Positions 43,186 through 51,872 are shown, counted from the stretch's first letter. The stretch is DNA of 64,000 bases from Methanoregulaceae archaeon PtaB.Bin056 (GCA_002067095.1 MVQD01000106.1:124001-188000), one strand, 5' to 3'. Numbers and translations: made by a program. The notes: a model not told the origin generated them from the sequence alone.

Positions 43186-45276
43186 ATGAGAGGCGGTCCA
43201 AGAGTGAAGAGAGAAGCGGGAGGGGGAGATGGTCCCCTGCTCCTTGCCGAGCAGGAAGGGATGGCCCTCCTTGCAGGAGCGGGGATAACAGTCCCACAGC
43301 ACGGTGTCGCGAGATCCCCGGAGGAGGCAGGAAGGATTGCCGGGTCGATAGGATTCCCGGTGGTAATGAAAGTCGTATCACCCCAGGTGGTACACAAGAG
43401 CGACGCAGGGGGGGTCGTTTCCGGGATCCACTCTGTTGAGGAAGCAAGAGACGCGTTCCGGGCGATATCCGGGTCGGTCCTGGAGAAGGTACCCGGGGCG
43501 AAGATCTCCGGCATAATCGTGGCAAAGCAATATCCCCAGGGCCTCGAACTTTTTGTAGGCGGGAGGACAGACCGTGCATTCGGGAAGGTGATTACCTTCG
43601 GCGTTGGAGGCACGCTCGTAGAACTCCTCGGTGACGTGTCGATCAGGGTGCTTCCCGTCGACAGGGCAACTGTCGAGGATATGATCGACGAGATCCGCGG
43701 GTCACGTATCATCCGGGGGTTCCGCGGTTCGGCCCCGCTTGACAGGGAAGCCCTCGTGGATGCAATCCTGCGGCTCGCGCATCTCTTCGAAGACGACCCC
43801 GACTGGTATGAATTCGACATCAACCCCCTGATCCTGTACCCACGCGGCTGTGTCGCGGTGGACGCGAGGGTGTACCTTGCCCGTGGGCAGGAGAAGGAGA
43901 CGGATGCTCAAGGCCCCACCCCCGGCGAAGACCTCCTCTATCCCCGTTCAGTTGCCATCATCGGTGCCTCCTCTGATCCTCAGAAGATTGGTTACGTGGT
44001 CCTTCGGAACCTGCTCCAGTTCCCGGGGCCGGTCTATCCTGTAAATCCGAAGAGCCAGGAGATCCTCGGGAAACGGGCCTATCCCCGCATTACGGAAGTT
44101 CCAGGTGAGGTGGATGCTGCGGTGATCGCAATTCCTGCCCTGGCAGTCCCTGGTGCTCTTCGCCAGTGCACGCAGAAAGGCGTGAAGCTTGCCATAATCC
44201 TCTCATCGGGGTTCCGCGAGAGTGGGGAGGAAGGCGCGATGCTCGAGAAGGAGATCCTGGAGATCGCCCGCGCAGGTGGTATCCGTATTGTGGGCCCGAA
44301 CTGCCTTGGGATCATCCTCCCCCACATGAACCTCAATACCACGTTTGACCCCGTCTCACCTATGCAGGGGCACATCGGTTTTATTTCCCAGAGCGGGGCA
44401 GTCGTCACGACTATCGTTGACTGGAGCATTCCTGAATACATTGGCTTTTCAATGGTGATAAGCGTCGGAAACCAGGTCGACCTGGGGTTCGTTGACTTCA
44501 TCCGAATGGTTGCAGCCGACTCCCATACACGGGCCATCATCCTTTACGTCGAGGAGATACGGCGCGGGAGGGAGTTTCTCCATGCCGTAAAGGAGATTAC
44601 AGGGACAAAGCCGGTTATCGCGCTCAAGTCAGGCTCTTCACGCAAAGGACAGAGAGCGGCAGCCTCGCACACCGGTTCGCTCGCAGGGAATTACCAGGTG
44701 TACCAGGCAGCATTCCGCCAGGCAGGGATCATCCCAGTCTACACCATCCAGGAGGCTTTCGATGTTGCAGAACTTCTCGCCTCGGAAGGGTACCCGGAGG
44801 GGAACAGGGCCCTCGTGATCACGACTGCAGGCGGTTTTGCAGTGATGGCATCCGATTATGCGGAGTGGTACGGCATCTCCCTCCCACCACTCCCCGAAGA
44901 GATGATCAATGCCCTCGATGAGTTCCTGCCCCCGATGTGGAGCAGGGAGAACCCCCTTGACATCATAGGGGACGGGGGGGCCGAACGGTATGCAAGGGTC
45001 TTTGACGTACTGACCCGGTTCCAGGACTACTGGGATATTGCCGTTGTGATCGCGGTCCCTTCGGCAATTCTCGACCCTGCCCACCTTGGCCAGGAGATTG
45101 CAAGGTTCTCGAGGAACACTCACAAGATGGTCATCGGTTGCATCCTCGGGGGCGACAGCATGAAGAGCGGTGAACGGGTACTGCGGGAAAGGCATATCCC
45201 GAATTACCGCGAAATAGACGGAGCGTTCAGGGCGGTGGGGAGGGCGCTCTCTGCACGCCCGCAACAAAAAGATTGA
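43186..45276 (+). CDS. ADP-forming acyl/acetyl-CoA synthetase, fused beta-alpha type
   Basis: 696 aa. Residues about 15-230 are the ATP-grasp beta domain (PVVMKVVSPQVVHKSDAGGVVSGI, EFDINPLIL) and about 245-690 the CoA-binding and ligase alpha part (SVAIIGASSDPQKIGYVVLRNL, GPNCLGIILP, GFISQSGAV, SHTGSLAGNYQVY with the phospho-His). The beta-alpha order is one of the known fusions of ADP-forming acetate-CoA ligases. It makes ATP from acyl-CoA; in a methanogen, reversal for acetate or other acid activation is possible. Start uncertain: ATG at 43186 or GTG at 43204. Confidence 0.86.
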   Translation: MRGGPRVKREAGGGDGPLLLAEQEGMALLAGAGITVPQHGVARSPEEAGRIAGSIGFPVVMKVVSPQVVHKSDAGGVVSGIHSVEEARDAFRAISGSVLEKVPGAKISGIIVAKQYPQGLELFVGGRTDRAFGKVITFGVGGTLVELLGDVSIRVLPVDRATVEDMIDEIRGSRIIRGFRGSAPLDREALVDAILRLAHLFEDDPDWYEFDINPLILYPRGCVAVDARVYLARGQEKETDAQGPTPGEDLLYPRSVAIIGASSDPQKIGYVVLRNLLQFPGPVYPVNPKSQEILGKRAYPRITEVPGEVDAAVIAIPALAVPGALRQCTQKGVKLAIILSSGFRESGEEGAMLEKEILEIARAGGIRIVGPNCLGIILPHMNLNTTFDPVSPMQGHIGFISQSGAVVTTIVDWSIPEYIGFSMVISVGNQVDLGFVDFIRMVAADSHTRAIILYVEEIRRGREFLHAVKEITGTKPVIALKSGSSRKGQRAAASHTGSLAGNYQVYQAAFRQAGIIPVYTIQEAFDVAELLASEGYPEGNRALVITTAGGFAVMASDYAEWYGISLPPLPEEMINALDEFLPPMWSRENPLDIIGDGGAERYARVFDVLTRFQDYWDIAVVIAVPSAILDPAHLGQEIARFSRNTHKMVIGCILGGDSMKSGERVLRERHIPNYREIDGAFRAVGRALSARPQQKD

Positions 45277-45296
45277 CTTTGGGCTCCCCAACTGGA

Positions 45297-46121
45297 CTAC
45301 CCATGACCCTGCAACATGCTCTCATTGCAGGTCACGACGAACCCGGTGGGACGGCCGTTCTCGTCGCGGGCCGGGAGGATACTGCATTCCATGTGGATAC
45401 ATCTGCCATCCGGGCCCATGAATACAAGGGGAACCGGGCAAATGGCATCATCCCGGCTTTCGCTGCCTCCTATCACATGTTCGAGAAAGACAATCAATTC
45501 TCTTGACGAATTTTTATCGAGAATACTGTTGAAGGAGAGGAGTTCCTGACGATTGGTTTTCAATCCGGAGATCCTGGTAGCAGACCGGTTCAGGTAACGG
45601 ATATGCAACCTCTCATCAAGAACGAAGACCGGCACGGGAAGGGTTTCGAGCACTCCCAGCGGGGTCGTGAATGCGATATCCCAGGGGTGTTGGTGACGGT
45701 ATCCCCGGGAGGCGCGCATCACGCATTCCTTCAGGCGGTGAAATACCTCTCGCGGGGAACCAGACTTGGTGAGATAATAGTCTACTCCGGCATTGCACGC
45801 TTCCATCGCCACCGTCTCATTTCCCTTTCCTGTGAAGATGATGAACGGCGTATCGTCACCTGACTCCCGGAGATGGCAAAGAAAGGTGATGCCATCCTCT
45901 CCGGGCATGTCGTAGTCTGAAATAATCACCTCATAGTGCCGTTTCTCGAGGAGGGTCCTGGCCTCCGCCGGGGATGCGCAAAGGTCAACCAGGACATCGC
46001 CGTCCTTCTCGAGCGCAAGTTTCGTCACAGGAAAGAGTGCTGGTTCATCGTCAACAAGGAGAACGCGGATCAATAGATCACCTTTTCCTGTATCCCTGGT
46101 ATAAAAAAAATTGTCTCTCAT
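45297..46121 (-). CDS. Response regulator with receiver and PAS domains
   Basis: 274 aa. Receiver domain with IRVLLVDDEPALF, phospho-acceptor Asp in VIISDYDMPGEDG, FTGKGNE and the switch lysine TKSG; then a PAS domain from about residue 155 (LETLPVPVFVLDERLHIRYLNRSA). No DNA-binding or kinase domain follows, so it may be an intermediate. A TTG at 46073 with GGTGAT before it is a good alternative start. No kinase adjacent; the hybrid kinase at 24-27 kb is one possible partner, by speculation only. Confidence 0.85.
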   Translation of the reverse strand: MRDNFFYTRDTGKGDLLIRVLLVDDEPALFPVTKLALEKDGDVLVDLCASPAEARTLLEKRHYEVIISDYDMPGEDGITFLCHLRESGDDTPFIIFTGKGNETVAMEACNAGVDYYLTKSGSPREVFHRLKECVMRASRGYRHQHPWDIAFTTPLGVLETLPVPVFVLDERLHIRYLNRSATRISGLKTNRQELLSFNSILDKNSSRELIVFLEHVIGGSESRDDAICPVPLVFMGPDGRCIHMECSILPARDENGRPTGFVVTCNESMLQGHG

Positions 46122-46221
46122 GAATCATCATAATTTTCAACAGCTACTCAGTTCCTTGTTGAACCTTCAGGTTCAATCATTGAATTACCAGTGAGGGTGG
46201 TAGTACTCTCCTGATGTGTCC

Positions 46222-46230
46222 AATTTAAAA
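46222..46230 (+). promoter_or_regulatory. TATA-like element before candidate RNA
   Basis: AATTTAAAA preceded by CC, about 25-30 nt before the region 46250-46260 where the outer stem of the candidate RNA begins. Confidence 0.45.
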
Positions 46231-46249
46231 GAAGAACCGTGGCACTATG

Positions 46250-46636
46250 GTATGGTGAGGCATGGAAGTGAGGCCGGAGGATTGCCACCCCGAAAGAGGG
46301 GCGACCGGTGAAGGGATTCAACTGTGGCGGTGAAAGGAATCATGTTCATCCCGTTCACCGGAGAGGCACGATGCCCGTCCCTAATGTGCCGAGGCGTCCC
46401 CGTGCCCCGCTGTCCCCTGCGAGGAGGCTTGGGACAGCATGCAACACCACCAAAAAATGACATCCACCAAACCGTCAGAGGAACGTACCACGTCCTTCGA
46501 GCATCACACCCTATCGGCAATTGGACACTTGTAGCGCATGCCAGATCCTGAAAAACTTGCACACACTCACAACAGATGCAGACCGCGCTCCCCGCAGGAG
46601 CTGTTACTGCAGGGGAGCACCCATACTATTTTTTTA
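46250..46636 (+). ncRNA. Candidate structured noncoding RNA
   Basis: No plausible protein gene covers this region, yet it is dense in strong inverted repeats. CCCC/GGGG closing a GAAAGA loop at 46288-46301. A 13-bp stem with one bulged G, CCGGTGAAGGGAT (46305-46317) with 46348-46361. GGCAC/GTGCC at 46365-46390. GCTGTCCC/GGGACAGC at 46409-46438. AGGA-CGT/ACG-TCCT at 46479-46496. An outer stem GGCATG/CATGCC (46259-46264 with 46537-46542) could close the whole. A TATA element precedes it and a terminator follows on the same strand. RNase P and SRP core motifs are absent. 46122-46221 and 46637-46777 contain nothing else I can name. Confidence 0.5.
46587..46636 (+). terminator. Strong terminator after candidate RNA
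   Basis: GCTCCCCGCAG (46587-46597) pairs with CTGC-A-GGGGAGC (46607-46618), 11 pairs with one bulge; ten nt later comes a T7 tract (46630-46636). It points to termination of plus-strand transcription, although both neighbouring genes are on the minus strand. Confidence 0.65.
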
Positions 46637-46777
46637 GTTCAGACCTGTGACATCTCTTTGGCACTTTTACCGGGGATTTGAAAAGACCCATCAGGTTCTC
46701 TCTTGCATATCTGCATGAGTTCAACAGTTCCGGACCTCAGAGGAGGTTTTTGACAAAGTCGGGATAAAAAAAATGGG

Positions 46778-48958
46778 TCAGTCCTCGAATATGTGATACC
46801 GGTCCCCATTATCCTCGCGAAGGAGGAATGCATCGAGGTCCCTGATCAGGTCCCGGACATTCTGGTAACGGTCATCGGGGTTCTTCTCAAGGCAGCGCAT
46901 GACGATTGCATCGAGCGGGAGCGCCTCAGGATTCAAGGTCGAAGGTGGGCTGGGGGCCTCCGTGAGGATAAGTCCACTGACTTTCACCATGTCGTTGCCT
47001 GGGAAGGGGACCGTTCCTGTGAGCAATTCATACAGGACGCACCCAATCTGGTAGATATCTGTCCGCTGGTCGGTCTCTCCGAATGTCTGGGGTGCCAGCT
47101 GCTCCGGGGCGGCGTACGCGAGTGAGAACCCTGTGATGGTGGGCATTCCGGTCACCCCCATCACCTTGCTCATCCCCCAGTCTGTGATCTTTGGCACTCC
47201 CTCGTAGGTTACAAGGATATTATGGGGCTTGATATCCCGGTGGATTATCCCTCTTTCGTGGGCAAAAAGGAGGCCCCGGGCAACGTCGCGGCAGAACCTC
47301 GCGGCAGACCTGGCCGGGAGGGGCTTGTGGACATCGGCGAGGGTCTTTGGGACGTACTCCATCTCCACGTATGGGACGGGGAGGATATTCACCCCGCTCA
47401 CCCGCACGATATTCTCATGGTTCAGTCCTTCCCACCCGACTATCTCCTTCAAAAATGATTTCCCAGTCTTCTCATCCGATTGCAGGGGTATCTTCAACGC
47501 CACCTCCTGCCCGGACTGGAGATTCCTTGCCCTGTAGACCCTGGCGAGCCCACCTGAACCAACGAACTCCATCACTTCATATTTCTCCGTGAGTTCCTTT
47601 GGAAACATCCCGTTTCCGGCTATGGCGGGTGTGCGAAGATCTGTCTGCCCATCAGGGAAGGCACTTCGCATATCCGGGGCGCCCGGCATTTCCCCCTGGC
47701 CGGGCCAGTATATTCCGTCCTGCCAGCGGGCTGCAAGGGTGGAGAGTATCGCGGCGAGGAGCATCACCCCAGTGATGAACTGCCGTGAAGGGTCGCCGGT
47801 GAGCAGACTCATGAACGCAAGGAAGATCAGCATGACCCCTGCGATGATATGGACCTTCAGCGTCCCCCGGAATGGCCACGAGATGAGAGACCCGATCATC
47901 AGTGCGATGGATGAGAGGATCATGTACATAACCAGGGGCATCGCAACCGCGATTAGTTCGGGATTAAGGGCCCCTACACTCTCCCCCTGATAGATGAGGT
48001 ACCAGTGAAGGACTACCCCCATTGCGATGCATGGGATGGCAAAGAGTGCAAAGGATACGAGGCGCCTGAAAAGAGGAATCCCGATCTGGCGGCGTGAGCC
48101 GAGCACATCCCTGATGATGAGAAGTGTGGCCAGGGCCCCCGCTGCGAGCAAGATCAATCCTCCTGGAATTACTGGCGAAGACGGAGGCATCGTGCCGTTT
48201 CCTGGCAGTGTCGGGACCGTCTGGTTAGGAAGTGGTGTCTGTTCCGTGATTGGGATGATGACTGGAGGTGTGCCGGGAATGTCGGCAGTGGTGGTGGGAG
48301 ACGTGGTAGGGATAGTGGTGGTGGCAGTGGTGGTAGGAGACGTGGTAGGGACAGTGGTGGTGGCAGTGGTGGTGGGAGACGTGGTAGGGACAGTGGTGGT
48401 GGCAGTGGTGGTGGGAGACGTGGTAGGGACAGGGACAAGCACTGCTGTTGGGACTATGGTCATCTGACCCTCGGTCACCTGTACTTCGGTGCTGAATTCC
48501 TGGTATCCTGCCAGGAGCATGCGGATGGAATGCATCCCGGGAGCAATGCGGGAAAACGTCACCGGGCCGCCGGGATCGGTAGTCCCGTAAAAGGTATTGT
48601 CGATATATACGTCCGCTCCCCCCGGCCTTGAATGGACCTGCAGCGAACCGTACACCGGCAGGAACGTGACAGAAATGACATGGTTGGTATTGACCTTGTT
48701 GAAGGTGTATAAGGGGATCGCGCCGAGTGACTTCTGGTCCACCATCACGTTCTCTATCCGGTAGCCCTGGAACGGCTCGATCACGAAGAGCTGGTCGCCT
48801 CCTTTCGGGACCGACACTTCGCCGGAAGGGGAGATCTTTCCTCCCGGCCCGGCACTGGCTCTGATGGTATAGGTATCGGCGGCAAATGAAGATGCGGGCA
48901 GGGAAATGAGGGCGATTATGAGTATGATGACGGGGAAATGCGGGTGTGGATGGTACAT
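46778..48958 (-). CDS. Membrane Ser/Thr protein kinase with PEGA domain
   Basis: 726 aa. Signal peptide 1-27; an InlB-like beta repeat (about 29-100); a PEGA domain (103-165: GSLQVHSRPGGADVYIDNTFYG); a Thr/Pro/Ser repeat linker 177-225; five membrane helices (about 264-410); and a cytosolic kinase domain from 460. Kinase residues seen are GSGGLARVY, VALKI (Lys489), HRDIKPHN (573-580), and APE in YAAPEQL. The metal-binding DFG is DWG (593-595), keeping the Asp. A Hanks-type kinase that may sense envelope state. Its gene lies 28 bp after an FHA/winged-helix gene. The ATG at 48958 places the signal peptide at the very N-terminus; frame to 49042 overlaps the upstream gene. Confidence 0.88.
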   Translation of the reverse strand: MYHPHPHFPVIILIIALISLPASSFAADTYTIRASAGPGGKISPSGEVSVPKGGDQLFVIEPFQGYRIENVMVDQKSLGAIPLYTFNKVNTNHVISVTFLPVYGSLQVHSRPGGADVYIDNTFYGTTDPGGPVTFSRIAPGMHSIRMLLAGYQEFSTEVQVTEGQMTIVPTAVLVPVPTTSPTTTATTTVPTTSPTTTATTTVPTTSPTTTATTTIPTTSPTTTADIPGTPPVIIPITEQTPLPNQTVPTLPGNGTMPPSSPVIPGGLILLAAGALATLLIIRDVLGSRRQIGIPLFRRLVSFALFAIPCIAMGVVLHWYLIYQGESVGALNPELIAVAMPLVMYMILSSIALMIGSLISWPFRGTLKVHIIAGVMLIFLAFMSLLTGDPSRQFITGVMLLAAILSTLAARWQDGIYWPGQGEMPGAPDMRSAFPDGQTDLRTPAIAGNGMFPKELTEKYEVMEFVGSGGLARVYRARNLQSGQEVALKIPLQSDEKTGKSFLKEIVGWEGLNHENIVRVSGVNILPVPYVEMEYVPKTLADVHKPLPARSAARFCRDVARGLLFAHERGIIHRDIKPHNILVTYEGVPKITDWGMSKVMGVTGMPTITGFSLAYAAPEQLAPQTFGETDQRTDIYQIGCVLYELLTGTVPFPGNDMVKVSGLILTEAPSPPSTLNPEALPLDAIVMRCLEKNPDDRYQNVRDLIRDLDAFLLREDNGDRYHIFED
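48282..48431 (-). repeat. 39-bp tandem repeat coding the kinase linker
   Basis: Three full and two partial copies of a 39-bp unit encode VPTTSPTTTATTT repeats in the extracytoplasmic linker of the kinase. Copies differ by single bases. The length is a multiple of three, so copy changes keep the frame and would alter linker length. Confidence 0.85.
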
Positions 48959-48986
48959 GGAACGCGAGGGAACGGGGTCGTCCAGG

Positions 48987-49778
48987 TCACTTCCTGCCTG
49001 GGAGGATGACCAGAAGGCGGGCTCCCGCGGTCCCCTTTGCAAGTTCGATCAAGTCCCCGTCACACACCTCAACCGGGACTCGCTTCTGGAGGGGGTTGCT
49101 GTTCAGATAGGTACCTCCCGTGCTCCCCCTGTCCTCGATCAGCCACTTGGTCCCCTCCTTCCTGAAGACTGCATGGGGCCTGCTTACCCTGCTTACAGAT
49201 GTGTACTCGGGGGATAGTATCACATCCCCCTCATTCTCCTGTGACTCTCTGGCACCCGGATCCACACGCCCGATGCGAATGCCGGTCTCCGGGACACAGA
49301 AACACTTCCCGTCCTCGGGCCCCCCGAGGAGGATGAGCATCGGGTGGTTGCCGGTGATATCTCCCTCGATTGCGTGCCTGACCTCGTCGAGACGCCTCTT
49401 GAGGTCGGTATCGGTCATCTTGATCCTCATGTTGGAGAAGATGCCAAGGTTCCGTACGACGGCCTCCATTGCCCCCGGGACAAGCGAGTATTTCCAGACG
49501 GGGTGCACACCTTTCGAAGTCTGCTGGCCGAGTCCCACCTCTTTTCTGATGAGGCCCATTCCCATCAGCTTATCCAGGTGCTTCTTGGTATTCTCGTAGC
49601 TTGTTGATATCTCGGATGCAATCATGCGCACGTCGCGGGGTTTTCTCTCAAGCATCTTGAGTATCTTCAGGCGCTGGCTGTTGGAGAGGACTTCCAGGTA
49701 CTCGGAGAGCTCATGGTAATAGTCAGGGATCTCATCAAGTACAACGGTCCTGGCTGTGTCCTGGGGTTCCCTGGTCAT
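48987..49778 (-). CDS. Winged-helix/FHA domain protein
   Basis: 263 aa. An ArsR-like winged helix lies at about 20-100 (EYLEVLSNSQRLKILKMLERKPRDVRMIASEISTSYENTKKHLDKLMGMGLI). A short linker leads to an FHA domain at about 165-255 with the phosphothreonine-binding residues in GIRIGRV, SVSRPHAVF and RGSTGGTYLN. FHA domains bind phospho-Thr peptides, so the product could read out the kinase encoded 28 bp downstream. GGAGGTGG precedes the ATG at 49778 and a TCTATATAGA element lies just before that. Frame beyond 49778 is rejected. Confidence 0.85.
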   Translation of the reverse strand: MTREPQDTARTVVLDEIPDYYHELSEYLEVLSNSQRLKILKMLERKPRDVRMIASEISTSYENTKKHLDKLMGMGLIRKEVGLGQQTSKGVHPVWKYSLVPGAMEAVVRNLGIFSNMRIKMTDTDLKRRLDEVRHAIEGDITGNHPMLILLGGPEDGKCFCVPETGIRIGRVDPGARESQENEGDVILSPEYTSVSRVSRPHAVFRKEGTKWLIEDRGSTGGTYLNSNPLQKRVPVEVCDGDLIELAKGTAGARLLVILPGRK

Positions 49779-50017
49779 CCACCTCCACCTTCTATATAGA
49801 ATGCAACTGCAGGAACAAAAATATTCTCCGGACCAAGAACTCCGGGTCGCGGTGCCGGAAAAGGACTCCGATTGGGGTAACTCACTCTGCGCGGGGTTGA
49901 TGCGAGGCGGCTCTGGCAGCATTGTCCCTTGTGGTGGATGGAGTGCACGGCTTGCCATGGTGACCGATCCTACAGGAAGAATAGAAGAGCCCGCAGGTGC
50001 CATCAGCGGGTGTGAAC

Positions 50018-50692
50018 ATGGAGCAGTTCCATGTACCAGGGGATCTTGAGGAAGCCAGGCGGATACAGGCGGATATCCGAAGGAGGATTGAGGATGACAT
50101 GGACTTTTTCGGAAAGAGCCCTGCACTCGTTGCGGGGACGGGCACAAGTTACGGCATCTCATCCGCATATACCGCGGTAGTGCTCGTGGGATACCCGCGC
50201 CTGGACTTCTTTTTACGCGTCGAGGCAAAGGGAGCGATAGAATTCCCTTACGTCCCCGGGTATTTTTCGTTCCGGGAGATCCCTCCCATCCTCGAGGCAT
50301 TCTCGCTGCTCCCTTATCCCCCGGATCTCATCCTGGTGCATGGCCATGGGTATGCGCATCCCCGGAGAACAGGACTGGCCACGCATCTTGGGCATCTCCT
50401 GAAGATCGCAAGCATCGGTATAGCCGGTCGTAAAATGGCGGGGATGCAGGCCCGGGAACCGGGAGAGTCCCGGGGAGATTCCTCCCCGGTGATGATGGAG
50501 AGGGAGAGGGTGGGGACCATGCTGCGGACACGGGAGGGGAGTGCCCCGGTCGTGGTCTCTCCGGGATACAGGACTACGCGTGCACAGGCTGAAGAGATCA
50601 CCCTTGCATGCTGCAGGGACTCGCGGTTTCCTTTGCCGCTGGTGCTCGCGGACCGCGCCGCAGCACTGATGCGAAGGAGATGCGAGGGATAA
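50018..50692 (+). CDS. Endonuclease V homologue lacking catalytic residues
   Basis: 224 aa with clear EndoV similarity: FPYVPGYFSFREIPPILEAF, HPRRTGLATHLGHLL, RTREGSAPVVVSPGYR, LADRAAAL. Active EndoV (Thermotoga numbering) uses D43, E89, D110, K139 and H214. Here these align to Gly42, Glu87, His108, Gly137 and Tyr184, so only the Glu remains. The PYVP wedge region that contacts deaminated bases is kept. It is probably a non-cleaving protein that may still bind inosine or DNA ends, or another ligand. Starts after a 240-bp gap from the divergent FHA gene, and precedes an HD gene by 8 bp. Confidence 0.82.
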   Translation: MEQFHVPGDLEEARRIQADIRRRIEDDMDFFGKSPALVAGTGTSYGISSAYTAVVLVGYPRLDFFLRVEAKGAIEFPYVPGYFSFREIPPILEAFSLLPYPPDLILVHGHGYAHPRRTGLATHLGHLLKIASIGIAGRKMAGMQAREPGESRGDSSPVMMERERVGTMLRTREGSAPVVVSPGYRTTRAQAEEITLACCRDSRFPLPLVLADRAAALMRRRCEG

Positions 50693-50699
50693 TGGGATC

Positions 50700-51269
50700 A
50701 TGGGAGAGATTCTCGAAGGCATGCAGACTGAAGAAGCGCGGCACCTCATGCGCGCGTGCCTGGAAAAGGAGAGTCTGAGATCGCATTGCCTGTCCACGGC
50801 GGCGATAATGAAGGCCCTTGCATCCCGCATGGGGAAAGACCCTGTTCAGTGGGAGATGATAGGGCTCCTCCATGATATCGACTATGAACTGGTGGGAGGA
50901 GACATGGAGAGGCACGGTGAGGTGGGTTACCGGATGCTGATCGAGAGAGAAATCGGCGAGGATATCGCCGGCGCGGTCAGGAGACACAACGACTTCCTCT
51001 CCGGCGACTCACAAGACCCTGTGGATGTGGCCCTCCAGGCGGCCGATAATATATCCGGACTCATTATCGCAACTGCCGCAGTAAAAGGGGGTCGCATCAC
51101 GGAAGTGACCGAAAAGACTCTCCGGAAGAAGTTCAAAGAGAAGGCGTTTGCGGCGGGGTGCAGGAGAGAGAAAGTGATGGGAATCACCAGGTTCATGGAA
51201 CTTCCGGAGTTCTTCTCTCTCGCCCTTGGCGCCATGCAGGAGATTCGCGTCGACCTGGGGCTTGGCTGA
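50700..51269 (+). CDS. HD domain metal-dependent phosphohydrolase
   Basis: 189 aa. The HD motif is in LRSHCLSTAAIM and GLLHDIDYELVGG, with further histidines in ERHGEVG and RRHNDFL, and Asp in QAADNISG. A nucleotidase or phosphodiesterase; substrate unknown. It is 8 bp downstream of the EndoV-like gene and is probably cotranscribed with it. ATG at 50700 or 50721. Confidence 0.82.
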   Translation: MGEILEGMQTEEARHLMRACLEKESLRSHCLSTAAIMKALASRMGKDPVQWEMIGLLHDIDYELVGGDMERHGEVGYRMLIEREIGEDIAGAVRRHNDFLSGDSQDPVDVALQAADNISGLIIATAAVKGGRITEVTEKTLRKKFKEKAFAAGCRREKVMGITRFMELPEFFSLALGAMQEIRVDLGLG

Positions 51270-51430
51270 AAGCCGGCACTGACCGGCCACCTCATGAGAG
51301 GCCTGCTCTTTTTTCGCATGGGGACTCCAGGTGAAGGGATATGATAGGCTCTCATCTCAGCCAAGGATTTGGAGAGCGGGAAGGTGTGGTGCGGGGATCA
51401 GGATTCGCACGTATCACAACGAAGGAAGAC

Positions 51431-51438
51431 AAAAAAAA
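51431..51438 (-). terminator. T-tract terminator of the ech operon
   Basis: Eight consecutive T residues on the minus strand, starting 25 nt after the echF stop. Archaeal RNA polymerase terminates at such tracts without a hairpin. Confidence 0.5.
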
Positions 51439-51463
51439 GGAGAAGATGAGAGTCCTCGACGGA

Positions 51464-51865
51464 TCAGGATCCCTGGTCGCTTCTCTCTTCAGGTTCTTTG
51501 CGGGGTGGGCGTTCAGGTTTCACGTAGGTGATATGGACTACCTCAATGCCCTCGTGAACGGTCATGCTGGGAGAATATCCCGTCTCCATCGCGAGGCAAT
51601 GGGCAGGGCATACCTCCACGCAGCAGTTGCAGACCACACACTTCAGGCGGTCGATGCTCCAGGTCTTCTCGTCCTTGACCACGCAAATTGCCCCCGAGGG
51701 GCATTTTCTCATGCACATGCCGCAGGAGATGCACCTGGCCGGGTCGATCGTGACCCTCCCCCGGGAAATGGCGGTCACCTTCGCGGGGACTGCCGGGTAT
51801 CTCCTGGTTGCCGGGCTCTTCAGGGTGGTCAGGATCGCGGTTTTTGCCATCTCAAAAAATGCCAT
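51464..51865 (-). CDS. echF: Ech hydrogenase subunit F (2[4Fe-4S] polyferredoxin)
   Basis: 133 aa. Cluster motifs CISCGMCMRKCP and CVVCNCCVEVCP, with a flexible C-terminal tail. It passes electrons from soluble ferredoxin to the small subunit EchC. AGGTGAAC precedes the ATG at 51865, 7 bp after the echE stop. Last gene of the operon. Confidence 0.9.
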   Translation of the reverse strand: MAFFEMAKTAILTTLKSPATRRYPAVPAKVTAISRGRVTIDPARCISCGMCMRKCPSGAICVVKDEKTWSIDRLKCVVCNCCVEVCPAHCLAMETGYSPSMTVHEGIEVVHITYVKPERPPRKEPEERSDQGS

Positions 51866-51872
51866 GCTCTGT

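Noticed and set aside
46245-46562. 105-codon minus-strand frame over the candidate RNA
   Set aside because: Its translation is rich in Cys, Pro and Trp without pattern, no ribosome-binding site is present, and the frame runs through strong hairpins.
46250-46636. RNase P RNA or SRP RNA
   Set aside because: Size is suitable, but the universally conserved core sequences of both were looked for on both strands and not found.
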